NCBI GenBank assembly: GCA_043719385.1
Contig: JAYSTY010000171.1
Location: 1-47,296 of the forward strand
Origin: JAFDVL01 sp043719385
GTDB taxonomy: Bacteria; Acidobacteriota; Blastocatellia; RBC074
Direction: 5' to 3'
DNA length: 47,296 nucleotides
The translations under genes were made by a program, and so were the position numbers. The notes beneath the pieces were generated by a model. It worked only from the letters and a program-made list of their open reading frames with translations, did no database searches and was not told the DNA's origin. Positions within the stretch are counted from its first letter, which is position 1. Every line of letters starts with the position of its first letter. This document shows positions 16,089-25,341 of this stretch, piece by piece.

Positions 16089-16117
16089 AAGCTTTAACTT
16101 TCCGCCTGGAGTATAAT
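16089..16117 (+). promoter_or_regulatory. Candidate -10 element upstream of the second TonB receptor
   Basis: A consensus TATAAT lies at 16112-16117, 48 bases before the ATG at 16166. There is no good -35 at the standard distance; TTTAAC at 16093-16098 is only 13 bases away. The site is in the divergent corA/receptor spacer. Confidence 0.25.
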
Positions 16118-16165
16118 GCGAGATGGCTCATTCATGCGCAAAGGCAATCTGGAGTTTTTAAGTAT

Positions 16166-18679
16166 ATGCAATTTTGGAACAGAAAATTTTTCGTCTTTCT
16201 TTCCCCCTTACTCTTATCTTTTTTTCTTTCACTCGCAAGCTTCGCCCAATCGGCAAATATTAAGGTTCGTGCGGTTGATGAAGCGGGAAAGCCGCTGGTC
16301 ACAGTTAAAGTTGAATTGAAAAAAGCTGGCGTCGTGGTCAGTACCGCAACCACTAATGAAAAAGGCGAAACGCAGTTCACCAACATTTCACCGGGAACTT
16401 ATGAAATCGTAACCAGCCGCGACGGGTTAGAACCGCGCAGCAAGAATGATGTGGTGGTTACGGCAGGGACTCCGCAGGAATTTGAGTTCCTGCTGGTTCC
16501 GAAAGTTAATATCAGCGATTCAGTCAATGTAACAGCCAGCGCCGCGCCGGTTAATCCGGTCGAGCAGGGAGCGTCAACTTCAACTGATTTGGGCCGTAAA
16601 CAGGTCAAAGATACCGCGCTTCGTCCGCATACTGTGGCCGAAGCTTTGCCGCTGGTTCCCGGCGTTGTCCGTGATGAGCAGGGACAACTTAAAATTAGCG
16701 GCAGCAGCGAAAATCGTAGTGCTTTGTTAGTAAATTCAATGGATGTCACCGACCCGGCAACGGGACAATTTGGTCTGACAGTCCCGGTTGACAGTGTGGA
16801 AACAGTCAACGTTTACAAATCACCATTTCTCGCGCAATACGGGCGTTTTACCGCTGGCGTAGTCGCAGTTGAAACACGACGTGGCGGCGACAAATGGAAC
16901 TTTGAATTGAACGATCCGTTACCAGAATTCCGTTACCTCGGAGGAAGTTTACGTGGTTTGAAAGACGCCACGCCGCGTGTCACTTTCAACGGCTCGCTAA
17001 TTAAAAACAAGCTGTATTTTTCTCAGGGGATTGAGTATGCGATCAAGAAACAACGCGTCCTCTCGCTGCCTTTCCCAAATAATGAAACAGTCAATGAATC
17101 AGTGAATTCGTTCACGCAACTGGATTATGTCGGACTCGCCAATCATTCGCTGACCGGCACGATGCACATTGCGCCACGTCACTCGAAATTCTTCAATCTG
17201 GATTATTTCAATCGTCGTCCGGTAACGCCAAATTTTGCCGCGAAAGATTACACCGGAACCATCCAGGATCGCTGGACGCTGGGAACAAGTTTACTGGAAA
17301 GCACCATTGCCATTAAAAGCGCCAACCAGGATGTATGGGGGCAGGGACAACAGGAAATGTTCCTGACGCCGACCGGCAACACCGGAAATTATTTCAACGA
17401 ACAGGAGCGGGACTCGCATCGCATCGAGTGGATGGAAACATTTTCACTGCATCCGCTGAAGAAATTTGGTGTTCACAATTTCAAACTTGGCACCGATCTC
17501 ACGCGCACACGCAATCAAGGCAACTTCACGGCGCGTCCGGTCAACATCCTGGACAGCTCCGGGCAATTGCTCAGGCGCATCGAATTTATCCATAGTCATC
17601 CGTATGATCGCAAAGACCTTGAGGTAGCGACTTTTGGACAGGATCACTGGGTCATTACACAAAATTTCGCGCTGGATTATGGCTTGCGAGTTGAGCATCA
17701 GAGCATCACGAATACGCTCCGCTATGCTCCGCGTGGTGGCTTTGCCTGGACTCCGTTCGGCAATCAGAAAACCGTCCTGCGCGGCGGCTATGGGTTGTTT
17801 TATGATCGGGTGCCCTTAAATATTTACTCGTTCAGCACCTATCCCGATCAGGTCATCACCACCTATGGAGCAAACGGAGTAATTACGGACGGGCCACGCC
17901 GTTTTTACAACCTCACCGATGAGGCTGAAGCCCGGCGCCCAGTCTTTGTGCGCGGCAGGAAAAACATTATCGGTAATTTCGCGCCTTATACGGCAACGGC
18001 GACCTTTGAAATCGAACAACCAATCACCAGCCGTTTCCGCCTGCGAGCAAATTTTCAAAAGAGTAATTCGTCGGGCTTGATTATTGTCACGCCGAAAATT
18101 GTCGAAGGCCGCGATGCCCTGGTTTTAGGCAGCGGCGGTAAATCTCGCTATCAGCAATTTGAATTGACTTCCCGCGTGGATTTGAAAGATGGGCAGCAGT
18201 TGTTTTTCTCTTATGTTCACAGCCGGGCGCGTGGTGACATAAATGAATTCAATAACTATCTCGGCAGCTTTCCTTATCCCGTCGTGCGCCCCAATCAATA
18301 CAGCAATCTGCCGGGTGATTTGCCGCATCGTTTTCTGGCCTGGGGAATGGTGAAATTGCCAAAGCAGATTTACTGGTCACCACTGGTTGAAATGCGCAGC
18401 GGATTCCCGTATGCAGTTGTTGACGCGCAGCAAAATTATGTAGGCGTTCCAAACGCTGATAATTATCGTTTCCCGAAATTCTTTTCCTTTGACAGCCGCC
18501 TGCGAAAAGATTTCAAAGTAAACGACAAATATTCGCTACGCGTATCGGTAAGTGGATTCAATCTGACGAATCATTTCAATCCACCTTCATTGCATAACAA
18601 TAACGCTGATCCGCAATTTGGCTTGTTCTTTGGTCAGAATAAACGGCGGATTCGTTTGGACTTTGATGTAATTTTTTAA
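16166..18679 (+). CDS. TonB-dependent receptor with carboxypeptidase-regulatory-like domain (second, shorter)
   Basis: The product has 837 residues. Signal peptide ~1-27 (LLLSFFLSLASFAQS). The carboxypeptidase-regulatory-like Ig fold occupies ~30-105 (VRAVDEAGKPLVTVKVEL), and a plug domain ~125-245 is recognisable from VAEALPLVPGVVRDEQGQ and VETVNVYKSPFLAQYGRF. The remaining ~590 residues form the barrel, ending in FDVIF with a terminal Phe. It differs from the receptor at 6964 in lacking the long barrel insertions and in having a more classical plug. CTGGAG at 16149-16154 may serve as ribosome-binding site. The ligand is unknown. Confidence 0.87.
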   Translation: MQFWNRKFFVFLSPLLLSFFLSLASFAQSANIKVRAVDEAGKPLVTVKVELKKAGVVVSTATTNEKGETQFTNISPGTYEIVTSRDGLEPRSKNDVVVTAGTPQEFEFLLVPKVNISDSVNVTASAAPVNPVEQGASTSTDLGRKQVKDTALRPHTVAEALPLVPGVVRDEQGQLKISGSSENRSALLVNSMDVTDPATGQFGLTVPVDSVETVNVYKSPFLAQYGRFTAGVVAVETRRGGDKWNFELNDPLPEFRYLGGSLRGLKDATPRVTFNGSLIKNKLYFSQGIEYAIKKQRVLSLPFPNNETVNESVNSFTQLDYVGLANHSLTGTMHIAPRHSKFFNLDYFNRRPVTPNFAAKDYTGTIQDRWTLGTSLLESTIAIKSANQDVWGQGQQEMFLTPTGNTGNYFNEQERDSHRIEWMETFSLHPLKKFGVHNFKLGTDLTRTRNQGNFTARPVNILDSSGQLLRRIEFIHSHPYDRKDLEVATFGQDHWVITQNFALDYGLRVEHQSITNTLRYAPRGGFAWTPFGNQKTVLRGGYGLFYDRVPLNIYSFSTYPDQVITTYGANGVITDGPRRFYNLTDEAEARRPVFVRGRKNIIGNFAPYTATATFEIEQPITSRFRLRANFQKSNSSGLIIVTPKIVEGRDALVLGSGGKSRYQQFELTSRVDLKDGQQLFFSYVHSRARGDINEFNNYLGSFPYPVVRPNQYSNLPGDLPHRFLAWGMVKLPKQIYWSPLVEMRSGFPYAVVDAQQNYVGVPNADNYRFPKFFSFDSRLRKDFKVNDKYSLRVSVSGFNLTNHFNPPSLHNNNADPQFGLFFGQNKRRIRLDFDVIF

Positions 18680-18684
18680 ACATA

Positions 18685-18741
18685 AAAAGCCTGAAAAATT
18701 CCCTGCTTACGATTTGTAACAAGAGAATTCTTCAGGCTTTT
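18685..18741. terminator. Bidirectional terminator-like hairpin between convergent genes
   Basis: AAAAGCCTGAA (18685-18695) pairs perfectly with TTCAGGCTTTT (18731-18741), and an imperfect inner stem (AAATTC/GAATTC) follows. Runs of A on one side and T on the other suit termination in both directions. It lies between the receptor stop at 18679 and the NIPSNAP stop at 18762. Confidence 0.65.
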
Positions 18742-18761
18742 ATCTTTGGCGGCGACCACAA

Positions 18762-19190
18762 TTATTTGATCTTCGAATAATCGGTGGCATCCATAAACAC
18801 GGATTCGACTTTGTTCACGATCTTGCCATTCGCTTCCGAAGCTTCCCGCACTTTCTTCCATTCAGGATCAAGACGAAATGCCTCCCACGATTTTTTGGCA
18901 GCTTCACGATTCGGATAAGCCAGCATATAAATCAAGGTATTTTTTGAAGTTGGCTCATCCTGTGGAACCCAATACCCAATATTTGTCATGCCATGTTTGG
19001 CAAAAATCTTCGTCGTGTGATTGCGAAATCGGGCTTGTAAATCGGGCAGTTTTCCTTCTTCAGTATGGTACGTCCGAAGTTCAAAAACTCGCCCCGCCAT
19101 GGCAGCTTCAGTTGGGGTTGCGCGACCAAGCCAGAATCCAATCGTAATTCCTATCGCGACAAAACAAAGAGACCAGAGATATTTTTTCAT
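18762..19190 (-). CDS. NIPSNAP-family protein with an N-terminal signal/anchor
   Basis: The product has 142 residues. An N-terminal hydrophobic segment (~4-22, YLWSLCFVAIGITIGFWLG) is followed by a ferredoxin-like alpha/beta domain with the NIPSNAP signature (VFELRTYHTEEGKL, then HGMTNIGYWVP). The biochemical role of bacterial NIPSNAP proteins is not established. The N-terminal segment suggests export or membrane anchoring, unlike many cytoplasmic family members. The start at 19190 has TAGGAG six bases ahead. It is monocistronic and convergent with the upstream receptor. Confidence 0.85.
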   Translation of the reverse strand: MKKYLWSLCFVAIGITIGFWLGRATPTEAAMAGRVFELRTYHTEEGKLPDLQARFRNHTTKIFAKHGMTNIGYWVPQDEPTSKNTLIYMLAYPNREAAKKSWEAFRLDPEWKKVREASEANGKIVNKVESVFMDATDYSKIK

Positions 19191-19209
19191 GTGTAGCTCC
19201 TAAGAAAAT

Positions 19210-19333
19210 GTAGCGCAAACTTTCCAGATTGCGTTCCGTTCAGGTGTGAAATTATTTACTGCTGTTTTTGAAATCAAGAAAAGCCCGCTTAGATTACATC
19301 GCACCGAGCAGGTCTGCAAACTCTGGAAGCTAC
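19210..19333. repeat. Degenerate repeat element in the NIPSNAP/S8 peptidase spacer
   Basis: GTAGCGCAAACTTTCCAG at 19210-19227 and CTGGAAGCTAC at 19323-19333 share inverted ends (GTAGC/GCTAC) and complementary TTCCAG cores. The left end matches the right half of the stem at 10382-10446. This looks like one family of dispersed elements, here decayed. Confidence 0.35.
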
Positions 19334-19335
19334 AA

Positions 19336-19373
19336 GTGGCAGTACTATCGGCACTGACGGATAGCACTGCCAC
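19336..19373 (-). terminator. Strong hairpin just after the S8 peptidase stop codon
   Basis: GTGGCAGTACTATC (19336-19349) and GATAGCACTGCCAC (19360-19373) form a 14-base stem with one mismatch and a 10-base loop, six bases past the S8 stop. No T-run follows on the minus strand, so it may stabilise the 3' end rather than terminate by itself. Confidence 0.5.
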
Positions 19374-19379
19374 ATTTCA

Positions 19380-22300
19380 TCAATTCACGACTACGGTTGT
19401 TTGATTACTGGTTTTGCCGTCAACTGTGAAGACCAAAGGCACGGCATTCCCCATCGGCGCATTCGTCGGAATTCTGACATTCAATTGCCATAACCCAACA
19501 TAACCAGGCGCTAAACCGCTAAATTCAACCACTGCCGGAATTCCCCCAATTGTCACGGTGGGAGTAAACGAAGTCACGTACAATTTACTGCCGTCCCCTG
19601 GCGGAGCCGTCCCCGTTGCTGGCACGGCGGGTTGTCTGGTTGCGTTATCAAGCAGGAGTGCTCCGCTGCCGGTGGCGAAAACCTGTAAGACCCGTCCACG
19701 CATTTCCGGTCGTGCAATGCCATTTGGTTGATAATCCTGATTCAGCACTGCGCCCTGCCCTTTGCCATCAGAGCTATAGGAAAATACGCCCAGCGCATTT
19801 GATTTGATGGTCATAAACTCGCTGGTAATCGGCGTGCCGTTGTTCAGCACTTCAACCAAAGCAACTCCCGGCGTCGTTTCATAAGGCAGTTGATAGTTAA
19901 TTTGAAAAGCGCCATTGCTGCCAAACCGTGCGCCCGCTCCCACGTAAAACAGCGGCGCGAGAACTCCATTCACGCGTACTGACACGCCGCTGACAACGGT
20001 CGGAATCGGAAAGGCGGTGACGGGCTGATCTATCGTAGTTCCGGCTGGGAGTCCTGACCCGAAAGTTGAGAGCAAGGCCCCAGGCGCATTATCCGTTGGC
20101 AGAAAACTTGCGCCGTTGAGAGTCGCCGAAGTGATCGTCGCGGGCGGAGCGTAAAGCGTGGCATCACCAACTCGCATCCGCACGACTAAATTGTCATAAA
20201 AAACGCCTTCGCCGGTTTGTGAATTACTGTTGCGCTTGAATTGCAACTCAAAACGAAAAGCGACGTCTGAATTATTTGGCGTCAGCGTATCAACGGTAAA
20301 GACACCTGTACCCTGATAAAAATTGCTCCCGCCAAAATGTTTGAAGCCATTGGTCGCAGGAGTGCTCGAATCAGCAATCAGCAAATTGGTATTCGTGTTA
20401 CTGTTAAAGCCCGTATCAAGCGTAGTCGAGATTGAGGAATTATTGGTGTAAGGGCGAAGGCGTAAAATCGTAAAGTCACCAACGCCATTATTCGTGTCGC
20501 CCGTAAAATCAGCATTCACGTCAACGTCAAAGGATTCCAGCGCCGCCTGAAGTTGCGCCGTTGCCGCCGGATTGGCAATACGATCAGCCACGGTGTCAAC
20601 ATTCAAGCCTGGCAAAACAATTTTTTTCGTCGTCCACCAGCGTGAATCATCGTGAATATCGCCAGCACGATTGGTCGAACTGGTTCCATACCCTGTGCCA
20701 ACTCCACTGGGATCGCCTATGCTCGCAGTCGAACCAGCCGCTTTCACTGCCGTCGTCAGCAGCCAGTTACCAGCAAATAAATTACCTGTCGGAGCCGGAT
20801 TCGGATTATCCGGTCGCAACCCCCAATCCGCTTCAGGAATAACAATCACGCCTGCTTCACCTGGATCAGCAGTCGGTTCAAAACGTGTTCGATAAGTAAT
20901 GAGCCGCTGGGCGACGGTAATCGTAAACTGAGTCGTAGTCGCAATCCCATTGGCTGGTGTCAGCGAGACATTAAAGGAGATCGTTTTGCCCGCTGTTACA
21001 GATGGATTATCCAGCAAAGTCACCTGAAAAGCTCTGGTCAAACTTGAAGTTCCGGCAATATCGCCCAAACTCATGGTCGCGGTTTGTCCCGCAGCCAGGC
21101 CATTAATGCGCACCAGGCTGGCGGAGATTTGACTGCTTGCAGCAACCGAAATTTGCGCCGTAATATTTGTCGCGTTGACGACTGTGGCATTGCTGACATT
21201 CAACGTTGCCGTGACGGTTTCATTACGCCCGACAAAGCGGTCGGCATTGACGCCGCCATTCACACTCGTTGTATTCAGCGCAATAATCGGCACTGCGCCC
21301 GCCGTAAAATTCCCCGTCGTAACCAGCGCGTACCCTTGTTTATTGGAGTCAATTGCCTGATTGCCGGGTTGCGCCGTGATGCCAAATTGCCCGTTGCCTG
21401 GAACATTCGCGCCAATGATTTTGACTGTATAAGTTCCGGGGACAGGATACTGAACGTAAACTGCTTCCAGCGGATTTTTATTATCGAAAGCAGTCGTGCC
21501 TGCGGGTTGCGAATAAGCGTTGGCAAAATTCACATTGCCACGAAAAACTTTGCCTAGCGGATCGGTAACTTCCAAATCCAGATTGTTCACGAGCGCGACA
21601 GACGCGCCCGCTATGCCACGCGGATCAGTCCACACCAGCGTGATGCGCAACGGCTCAACCGTGCTGACATTATTGATTTGATAGGTGTGTGTCTGCCCCG
21701 TCTGGATCGCCGGATTTGGCGCCGGGCGGGCGCTGTCCGCCGCCGTTGCGCCATTCCAGACATCAGCCAGCACTTTTAACTCGCGGCGATCACCAGGAAA
21801 GTAAAGCGCATCATCCAGCGTCATCCGGCCCCAGCCCTGTCCCATACTTGGCAACGGAGCACTCTGTGCCGCAGGCGCATTATCCGCAGTATAAGTTCCC
21901 GTCATATTACGCCCCGAATTAATGAGCATAGCTTTGATCAGCGCATTCGACGGATTGAAACTATTGGCGGCATTTTTAGCACCGCTGGGATAAAAGCCAT
22001 CCGTAAAATATTGGCGCACAAGCGTCCCGCCGCCGGCTGCCATCGGGGAGGAAAAGCTGGTGCCTGAAATCTGTGAAAAAGTGCGATTATTATTCGGACT
22101 GGTCGGATTCACTGCTGCATCATTGGCCGTCGTTGAGGTCAGATAGGTAAAGGTCGAACTGAGGCCGGATGTTTCCGTCGCCGCACGAACGGTATACAAA
22201 GTAACAATATCCGGTTTGATGCGACCATCGAGAGTTGGGCCGTGACTGCTGCCACTCGCAACATTTTCCGCGTTTCCGCCATTGGTCGGGCTGCTTGCTC

Positions 22301-23933
22301 CGCCAGCCAGAATTGCATTTTTTGTATCTTTGGTAAGGGTTGTCGCGTTAGGCCCGCTGTTGCCTGCCGAGAAAAAAATTGTGTAATCACGCAACCGCCA
22401 CATTAAATCATCAATGTTCGCGGCATCCGTTCCATAAGCAGTCCCCGCGCTGCCACCATAACTATTTGTATGGATGCGCGCCCCCGTGTTGTAGGCCTGC
22501 TGGTGCAACAATCTTTGTCCCACACTCAACCCTGTAAGCTCACCCGCCGGATGCCCGACATCCTGAAAAACAATCCGCGCATCAGGCGCCATGCCATCGC
22601 CACTGGTGCGCGTGGGAATGCCTGGCACTGCGCCACTGCCATCAGCGTTATAATCTCTGCCTGCAAGCACACTGCTGGTATGCGTTCCGTGATAACCATT
22701 GTTGTCATCGTAGGCGACCGCATTGAGGTGACCAAAACTGTCCGTTTCATTGGGATCAAGCGTTTTCCCGCCATTTGGATTGTTGGCATTATCAATCAAA
22801 TTACCAATCCCCAGCAGGTAATACGTCAGGATTTTATTATTGGGATTGGTGACCGCAAACGGCAATTCACCATTCACCAACGCTCTCGTGGTCGTTGCAT
22901 AAGAAAGCGTTTGGGCAGCAGCATCGGCGCTCAATTTAAATTGGGCGTGATCGGTGTCAATCCCTGAATCAGCAAGGCCGACAATTTGTCCTGCACCGGT
23001 CAGGCCATTACGAAACAGCGGTGTGTCAGTTCCGGTTGCGCCCGATTGAATAATTTTGACGCCGTTATCATTTTCGTAGCGCTGTTTTTCTTTACGCTCA
23101 ATCCATTCAATGCCTTCAAGATTAGCAAGTGTGGTGATGAGTTTCGGCAATTCAGTTGGCGAAACATCGGCGAAGCCAGTGATGACGCCATCGAAAGTGT
23201 CTGTGATATTGGCAGCATTTTTGAGACTGAGAGCAGTTATCGCCACCCTGATGCCATCTGATTTTTCACCGCTGAAAGTATTAAAAGTAACTCTGACATT
23301 CGTGGTCGCATCGCCTTCAATTTGTGCCGTATTCGCCGCCACATCCGCCAGCTTTACCAGTTCCGGCTGCACTTTCAAGCCCGCGCCATAAGCGCCAACC
23401 CATCTGAATTCGCGGCTTTTATTCGCCATCAATTGCGCTTGTCTGGTGCGCGGAGCCTTGACGATATAAGCATTGTTCGCCACATAGCCTTTAATTTCAT
23501 AACCGCGCACACGCAGGCTTTCGGTTTGTTCCGGTAAGATGCGATCAGGAAACTGGACGATTAAATATGCCGACTCGCTTGTCTGACCAGCAGCCAATTC
23601 AAGCTGATTTTTTGTTGCCCCTGGCGCAGTCATCTGAAGTTGCTGATTGCCAATGCTGAGCGCGGCAGGAGCAGTTTTCAGCGGATCAAATTCAGCGGCG
23701 CGTAACAGCAGCATCCCTGGATTTTTCATTTTGGCATCAAGCTCACTAATTCTTTGTTGCCGCTCTTTTTCGGCTTTGCGATTGCGTTGTGCAATTTGTT
23801 CCGAGTCATCTGTGGCTGGTGGCTGAGTTTGGTTCGCCTGAGAATGAATAGTGGCGAAAATGATCAGGGAAGTAATTGACACAATCAAAGCCAGTAAATA
23901 AATAGCTCCACGTCGAAATTGAGTTGTGATCAT
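19380..23933 (-). CDS. Large secreted S8 (subtilisin-like) serine peptidase with Solibacter-type C-terminal domain
   Basis: The product has 1517 residues. An N-terminal signal/anchor (~5-30, IYLLALIVSITSLIIFATIHS) precedes a long charged pro-region. The catalytic triad is visible: Asp ~320 in GLADSGID, His ~414 in HGTHTSS, Ser ~625 in SGTSFSSPMAA. Next comes a beta-sandwich (ITLVWTDPRG, NNLDLEVTDPLG), an Ig-like CARDB-type region, a large domain of unknown role, and from ~1275 a TIGR03437-like domain (SATLNGASF, PGALLSTFGSGL, QINYQLPY) typical of Acidobacteriota secreted proteins. It likely degrades extracellular protein. The frame is open to a GTG at 24005, but the ATG at 23933 begins the signal sequence properly. 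A terminator-like structure lies immediately upstream. Confidence 0.88.
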   Translation of the reverse strand: MITTQFRRGAIYLLALIVSITSLIIFATIHSQANQTQPPATDDSEQIAQRNRKAEKERQQRISELDAKMKNPGMLLLRAAEFDPLKTAPAALSIGNQQLQMTAPGATKNQLELAAGQTSESAYLIVQFPDRILPEQTESLRVRGYEIKGYVANNAYIVKAPRTRQAQLMANKSREFRWVGAYGAGLKVQPELVKLADVAANTAQIEGDATTNVRVTFNTFSGEKSDGIRVAITALSLKNAANITDTFDGVITGFADVSPTELPKLITTLANLEGIEWIERKEKQRYENDNGVKIIQSGATGTDTPLFRNGLTGAGQIVGLADSGIDTDHAQFKLSADAAAQTLSYATTTRALVNGELPFAVTNPNNKILTYYLLGIGNLIDNANNPNGGKTLDPNETDSFGHLNAVAYDDNNGYHGTHTSSVLAGRDYNADGSGAVPGIPTRTSGDGMAPDARIVFQDVGHPAGELTGLSVGQRLLHQQAYNTGARIHTNSYGGSAGTAYGTDAANIDDLMWRLRDYTIFFSAGNSGPNATTLTKDTKNAILAGGASSPTNGGNAENVASGSSHGPTLDGRIKPDIVTLYTVRAATETSGLSSTFTYLTSTTANDAAVNPTSPNNNRTFSQISGTSFSSPMAAGGGTLVRQYFTDGFYPSGAKNAANSFNPSNALIKAMLINSGRNMTGTYTADNAPAAQSAPLPSMGQGWGRMTLDDALYFPGDRRELKVLADVWNGATAADSARPAPNPAIQTGQTHTYQINNVSTVEPLRITLVWTDPRGIAGASVALVNNLDLEVTDPLGKVFRGNVNFANAYSQPAGTTAFDNKNPLEAVYVQYPVPGTYTVKIIGANVPGNGQFGITAQPGNQAIDSNKQGYALVTTGNFTAGAVPIIALNTTSVNGGVNADRFVGRNETVTATLNVSNATVVNATNITAQISVAASSQISASLVRINGLAAGQTATMSLGDIAGTSSLTRAFQVTLLDNPSVTAGKTISFNVSLTPANGIATTTQFTITVAQRLITYRTRFEPTADPGEAGVIVIPEADWGLRPDNPNPAPTGNLFAGNWLLTTAVKAAGSTASIGDPSGVGTGYGTSSTNRAGDIHDDSRWWTTKKIVLPGLNVDTVADRIANPAATAQLQAALESFDVDVNADFTGDTNNGVGDFTILRLRPYTNNSSISTTLDTGFNSNTNTNLLIADSSTPATNGFKHFGGSNFYQGTGVFTVDTLTPNNSDVAFRFELQFKRNSNSQTGEGVFYDNLVVRMRVGDATLYAPPATITSATLNGASFLPTDNAPGALLSTFGSGLPAGTTIDQPVTAFPIPTVVSGVSVRVNGVLAPLFYVGAGARFGSNGAFQINYQLPYETTPGVALVEVLNNGTPITSEFMTIKSNALGVFSYSSDGKGQGAVLNQDYQPNGIARPEMRGRVLQVFATGSGALLLDNATRQPAVPATGTAPPGDGSKLYVTSFTPTVTIGGIPAVVEFSGLAPGYVGLWQLNVRIPTNAPMGNAVPLVFTVDGKTSNQTTVVVN

Positions 23934-23948
23934 AAATAATTTTTCTGC

Positions 23949-24039
23949 AAAAGAAAAAAACGGCAGACAGTTTGGGGATGCAAAAAGGTGCTGGTAAATT
24001 ACCACTTAAATCATTTGCAAATCAATCCTGCCTGCCGTT
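23949..24039 (-). terminator. Terminator after dnaJ, placed in the leader of the S8 peptidase
   Basis: On the minus strand AACGGCAGGCAG (24039-24028) pairs with CTGTCTGCCGTT (23970-23959) through one G-U pair, followed directly by a T-run (TTTTTTTCTTTT). The 57-base loop holds the perfect palindrome TGGTAAATTACCA (23992-24004). The T-run ends only 16 bases before the S8 ATG, so the structure either ends dnaJ transcripts or attenuates read-through into the peptidase. Confidence 0.6.
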
Positions 24040-24056
24040 AATTATAGCTAAATTTC

Positions 24057-25172
24057 TTAACCAAAAATTTCTCTAACTTTATCGCCGAGTTTGCGAGCCT
24101 GATTTTTCTGCTCTTCCAGCTTGGCGAGTTGCTCAAATAATTTTCGTTGCTCGCGGTTAATTTTGGCAGGCGTCTGAACTGTGACTACTGCGAATAAATC
24201 TCCGCGCCCCTGTCCCTGCAATGACACAATGCCCTTGCCTCGGACGCGAAAAACAGAACCGGTCTGCGTCCCTTCGGGAATTTTGAGCGGCGCCTCGCCG
24301 TCAATCAGCGTCGGCACTTTGAGTTCAGCGCCTAACGCCGCCTGGGTAAAAGAGATTGGCACATTGACGTAAATATTATTTTCCTGGCGCTCAAACAGAT
24401 CGTGTTCCTCGACTTCGATGAACACATAAAGATCGCCGCGTGTGCCGCCCTGTGCGCCGCTTTCGCCCTCGCCGGTAATGCGCAAACGTGCGCCGGTGTC
24501 CACGCCCGCCGGAATTTTAAGTTCGATGGAATGATCTTTTTCGACGCGCCCTGCGCCCTGACAGGATTTGCAATAATTGGTAATCGTGCGCCCCGTGCCA
24601 CGGCATTGATGGCAGGTGCGACTGACGGAGAAAAAGCCCTGCTGAAATCTGACCTGTCCTGCGCCATTGCATAAACTACAAACATTAATGGAGCTGCCCG
24701 GCGCAGCGCCATTACCGCCGCAGGTATCACAATTTTCGTAGCGCGGAACATTGATTTTGGTTTTGAAGCCCGAAGCCGCCTGCTCCAGTGTCAGTTGTAA
24801 ATCGTAGCGTAAATCTGCGCCCCGCTGTGCGCCGCCACGTCGTGAACGCCCGGAACCGCCAAATAACTCACCAAACAAATCGCCGATGATGTCCTCGAAG
24901 CCGTGGAAATCTCCACCTGTCCATGCGTTCCCGGAAGCGGCTGAAGTACCGATTCCAGCGTGTCCGTAACGATCATAGCGAGCGCGGTTCTCAGTATTTG
25001 AAAGCACGCCATAAGCTTCTGCTGCTTCTTTGAATTTCTCTTCGGCTACAGTATCGCCGGGATTGCGATCCGGGTGATGCTGCATCGCTAATTTGCGATA
25101 AGAGGTTTTCAACTCCTGATCCGAAGCGTTTTTATTGACGCCTAAAATTTCGTAATAATCACGTTTGCTCAA
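24057..25172 (-). CDS. dnaJ: Chaperone DnaJ (Hsp40, type I)
   Basis: The product has 371 residues with complete type I architecture: J domain (1-~70) with HPD in QHHPDRNPGD, Gly/Phe-rich region with DLFGELFGGSG, four CXXCXGXG zinc repeats (CDTCGGNG, CSLCNGAG, CHQCRGTG, CKSCQGAG), then the two substrate-binding C-terminal domains. It stimulates the DnaK ATPase and delivers clients. The start is a TTG: MSKRDYYEILGV is the canonical N-terminus, an in-frame stop lies just upstream and there is no ATG. AGAAAGG lies ~12 bases before it. It is separated from dnaK by one unrelated gene. Confidence 0.95.
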   Translation of the reverse strand: MSKRDYYEILGVNKNASDQELKTSYRKLAMQHHPDRNPGDTVAEEKFKEAAEAYGVLSNTENRARYDRYGHAGIGTSAASGNAWTGGDFHGFEDIIGDLFGELFGGSGRSRRGGAQRGADLRYDLQLTLEQAASGFKTKINVPRYENCDTCGGNGAAPGSSINVCSLCNGAGQVRFQQGFFSVSRTCHQCRGTGRTITNYCKSCQGAGRVEKDHSIELKIPAGVDTGARLRITGEGESGAQGGTRGDLYVFIEVEEHDLFERQENNIYVNVPISFTQAALGAELKVPTLIDGEAPLKIPEGTQTGSVFRVRGKGIVSLQGQGRGDLFAVVTVQTPAKINREQRKLFEQLAKLEEQKNQARKLGDKVREIFG

Positions 25173-25341
25173 ACCTGTTCTACCTTTCTCAAGAAAAATT
25201 AATTAAAAACAAGGCTGGACAGAATACCACAAGTTTTTTTCTGGCGAAGATCACGTCAAAAAAAGTGGAAACTGAAGAACAGAAAATATCTTCAATTACT
25301 ACTTTTTTGCTCCATCCGCTATTACAGATGGAACTGGCCTG

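Noticed and set aside
6964..18679. Assigning siderophore or B12 uptake to the two TonB receptors
   Set aside because: Oar-like receptors are very diverse and there are no transporter or ligand-specific neighbours.
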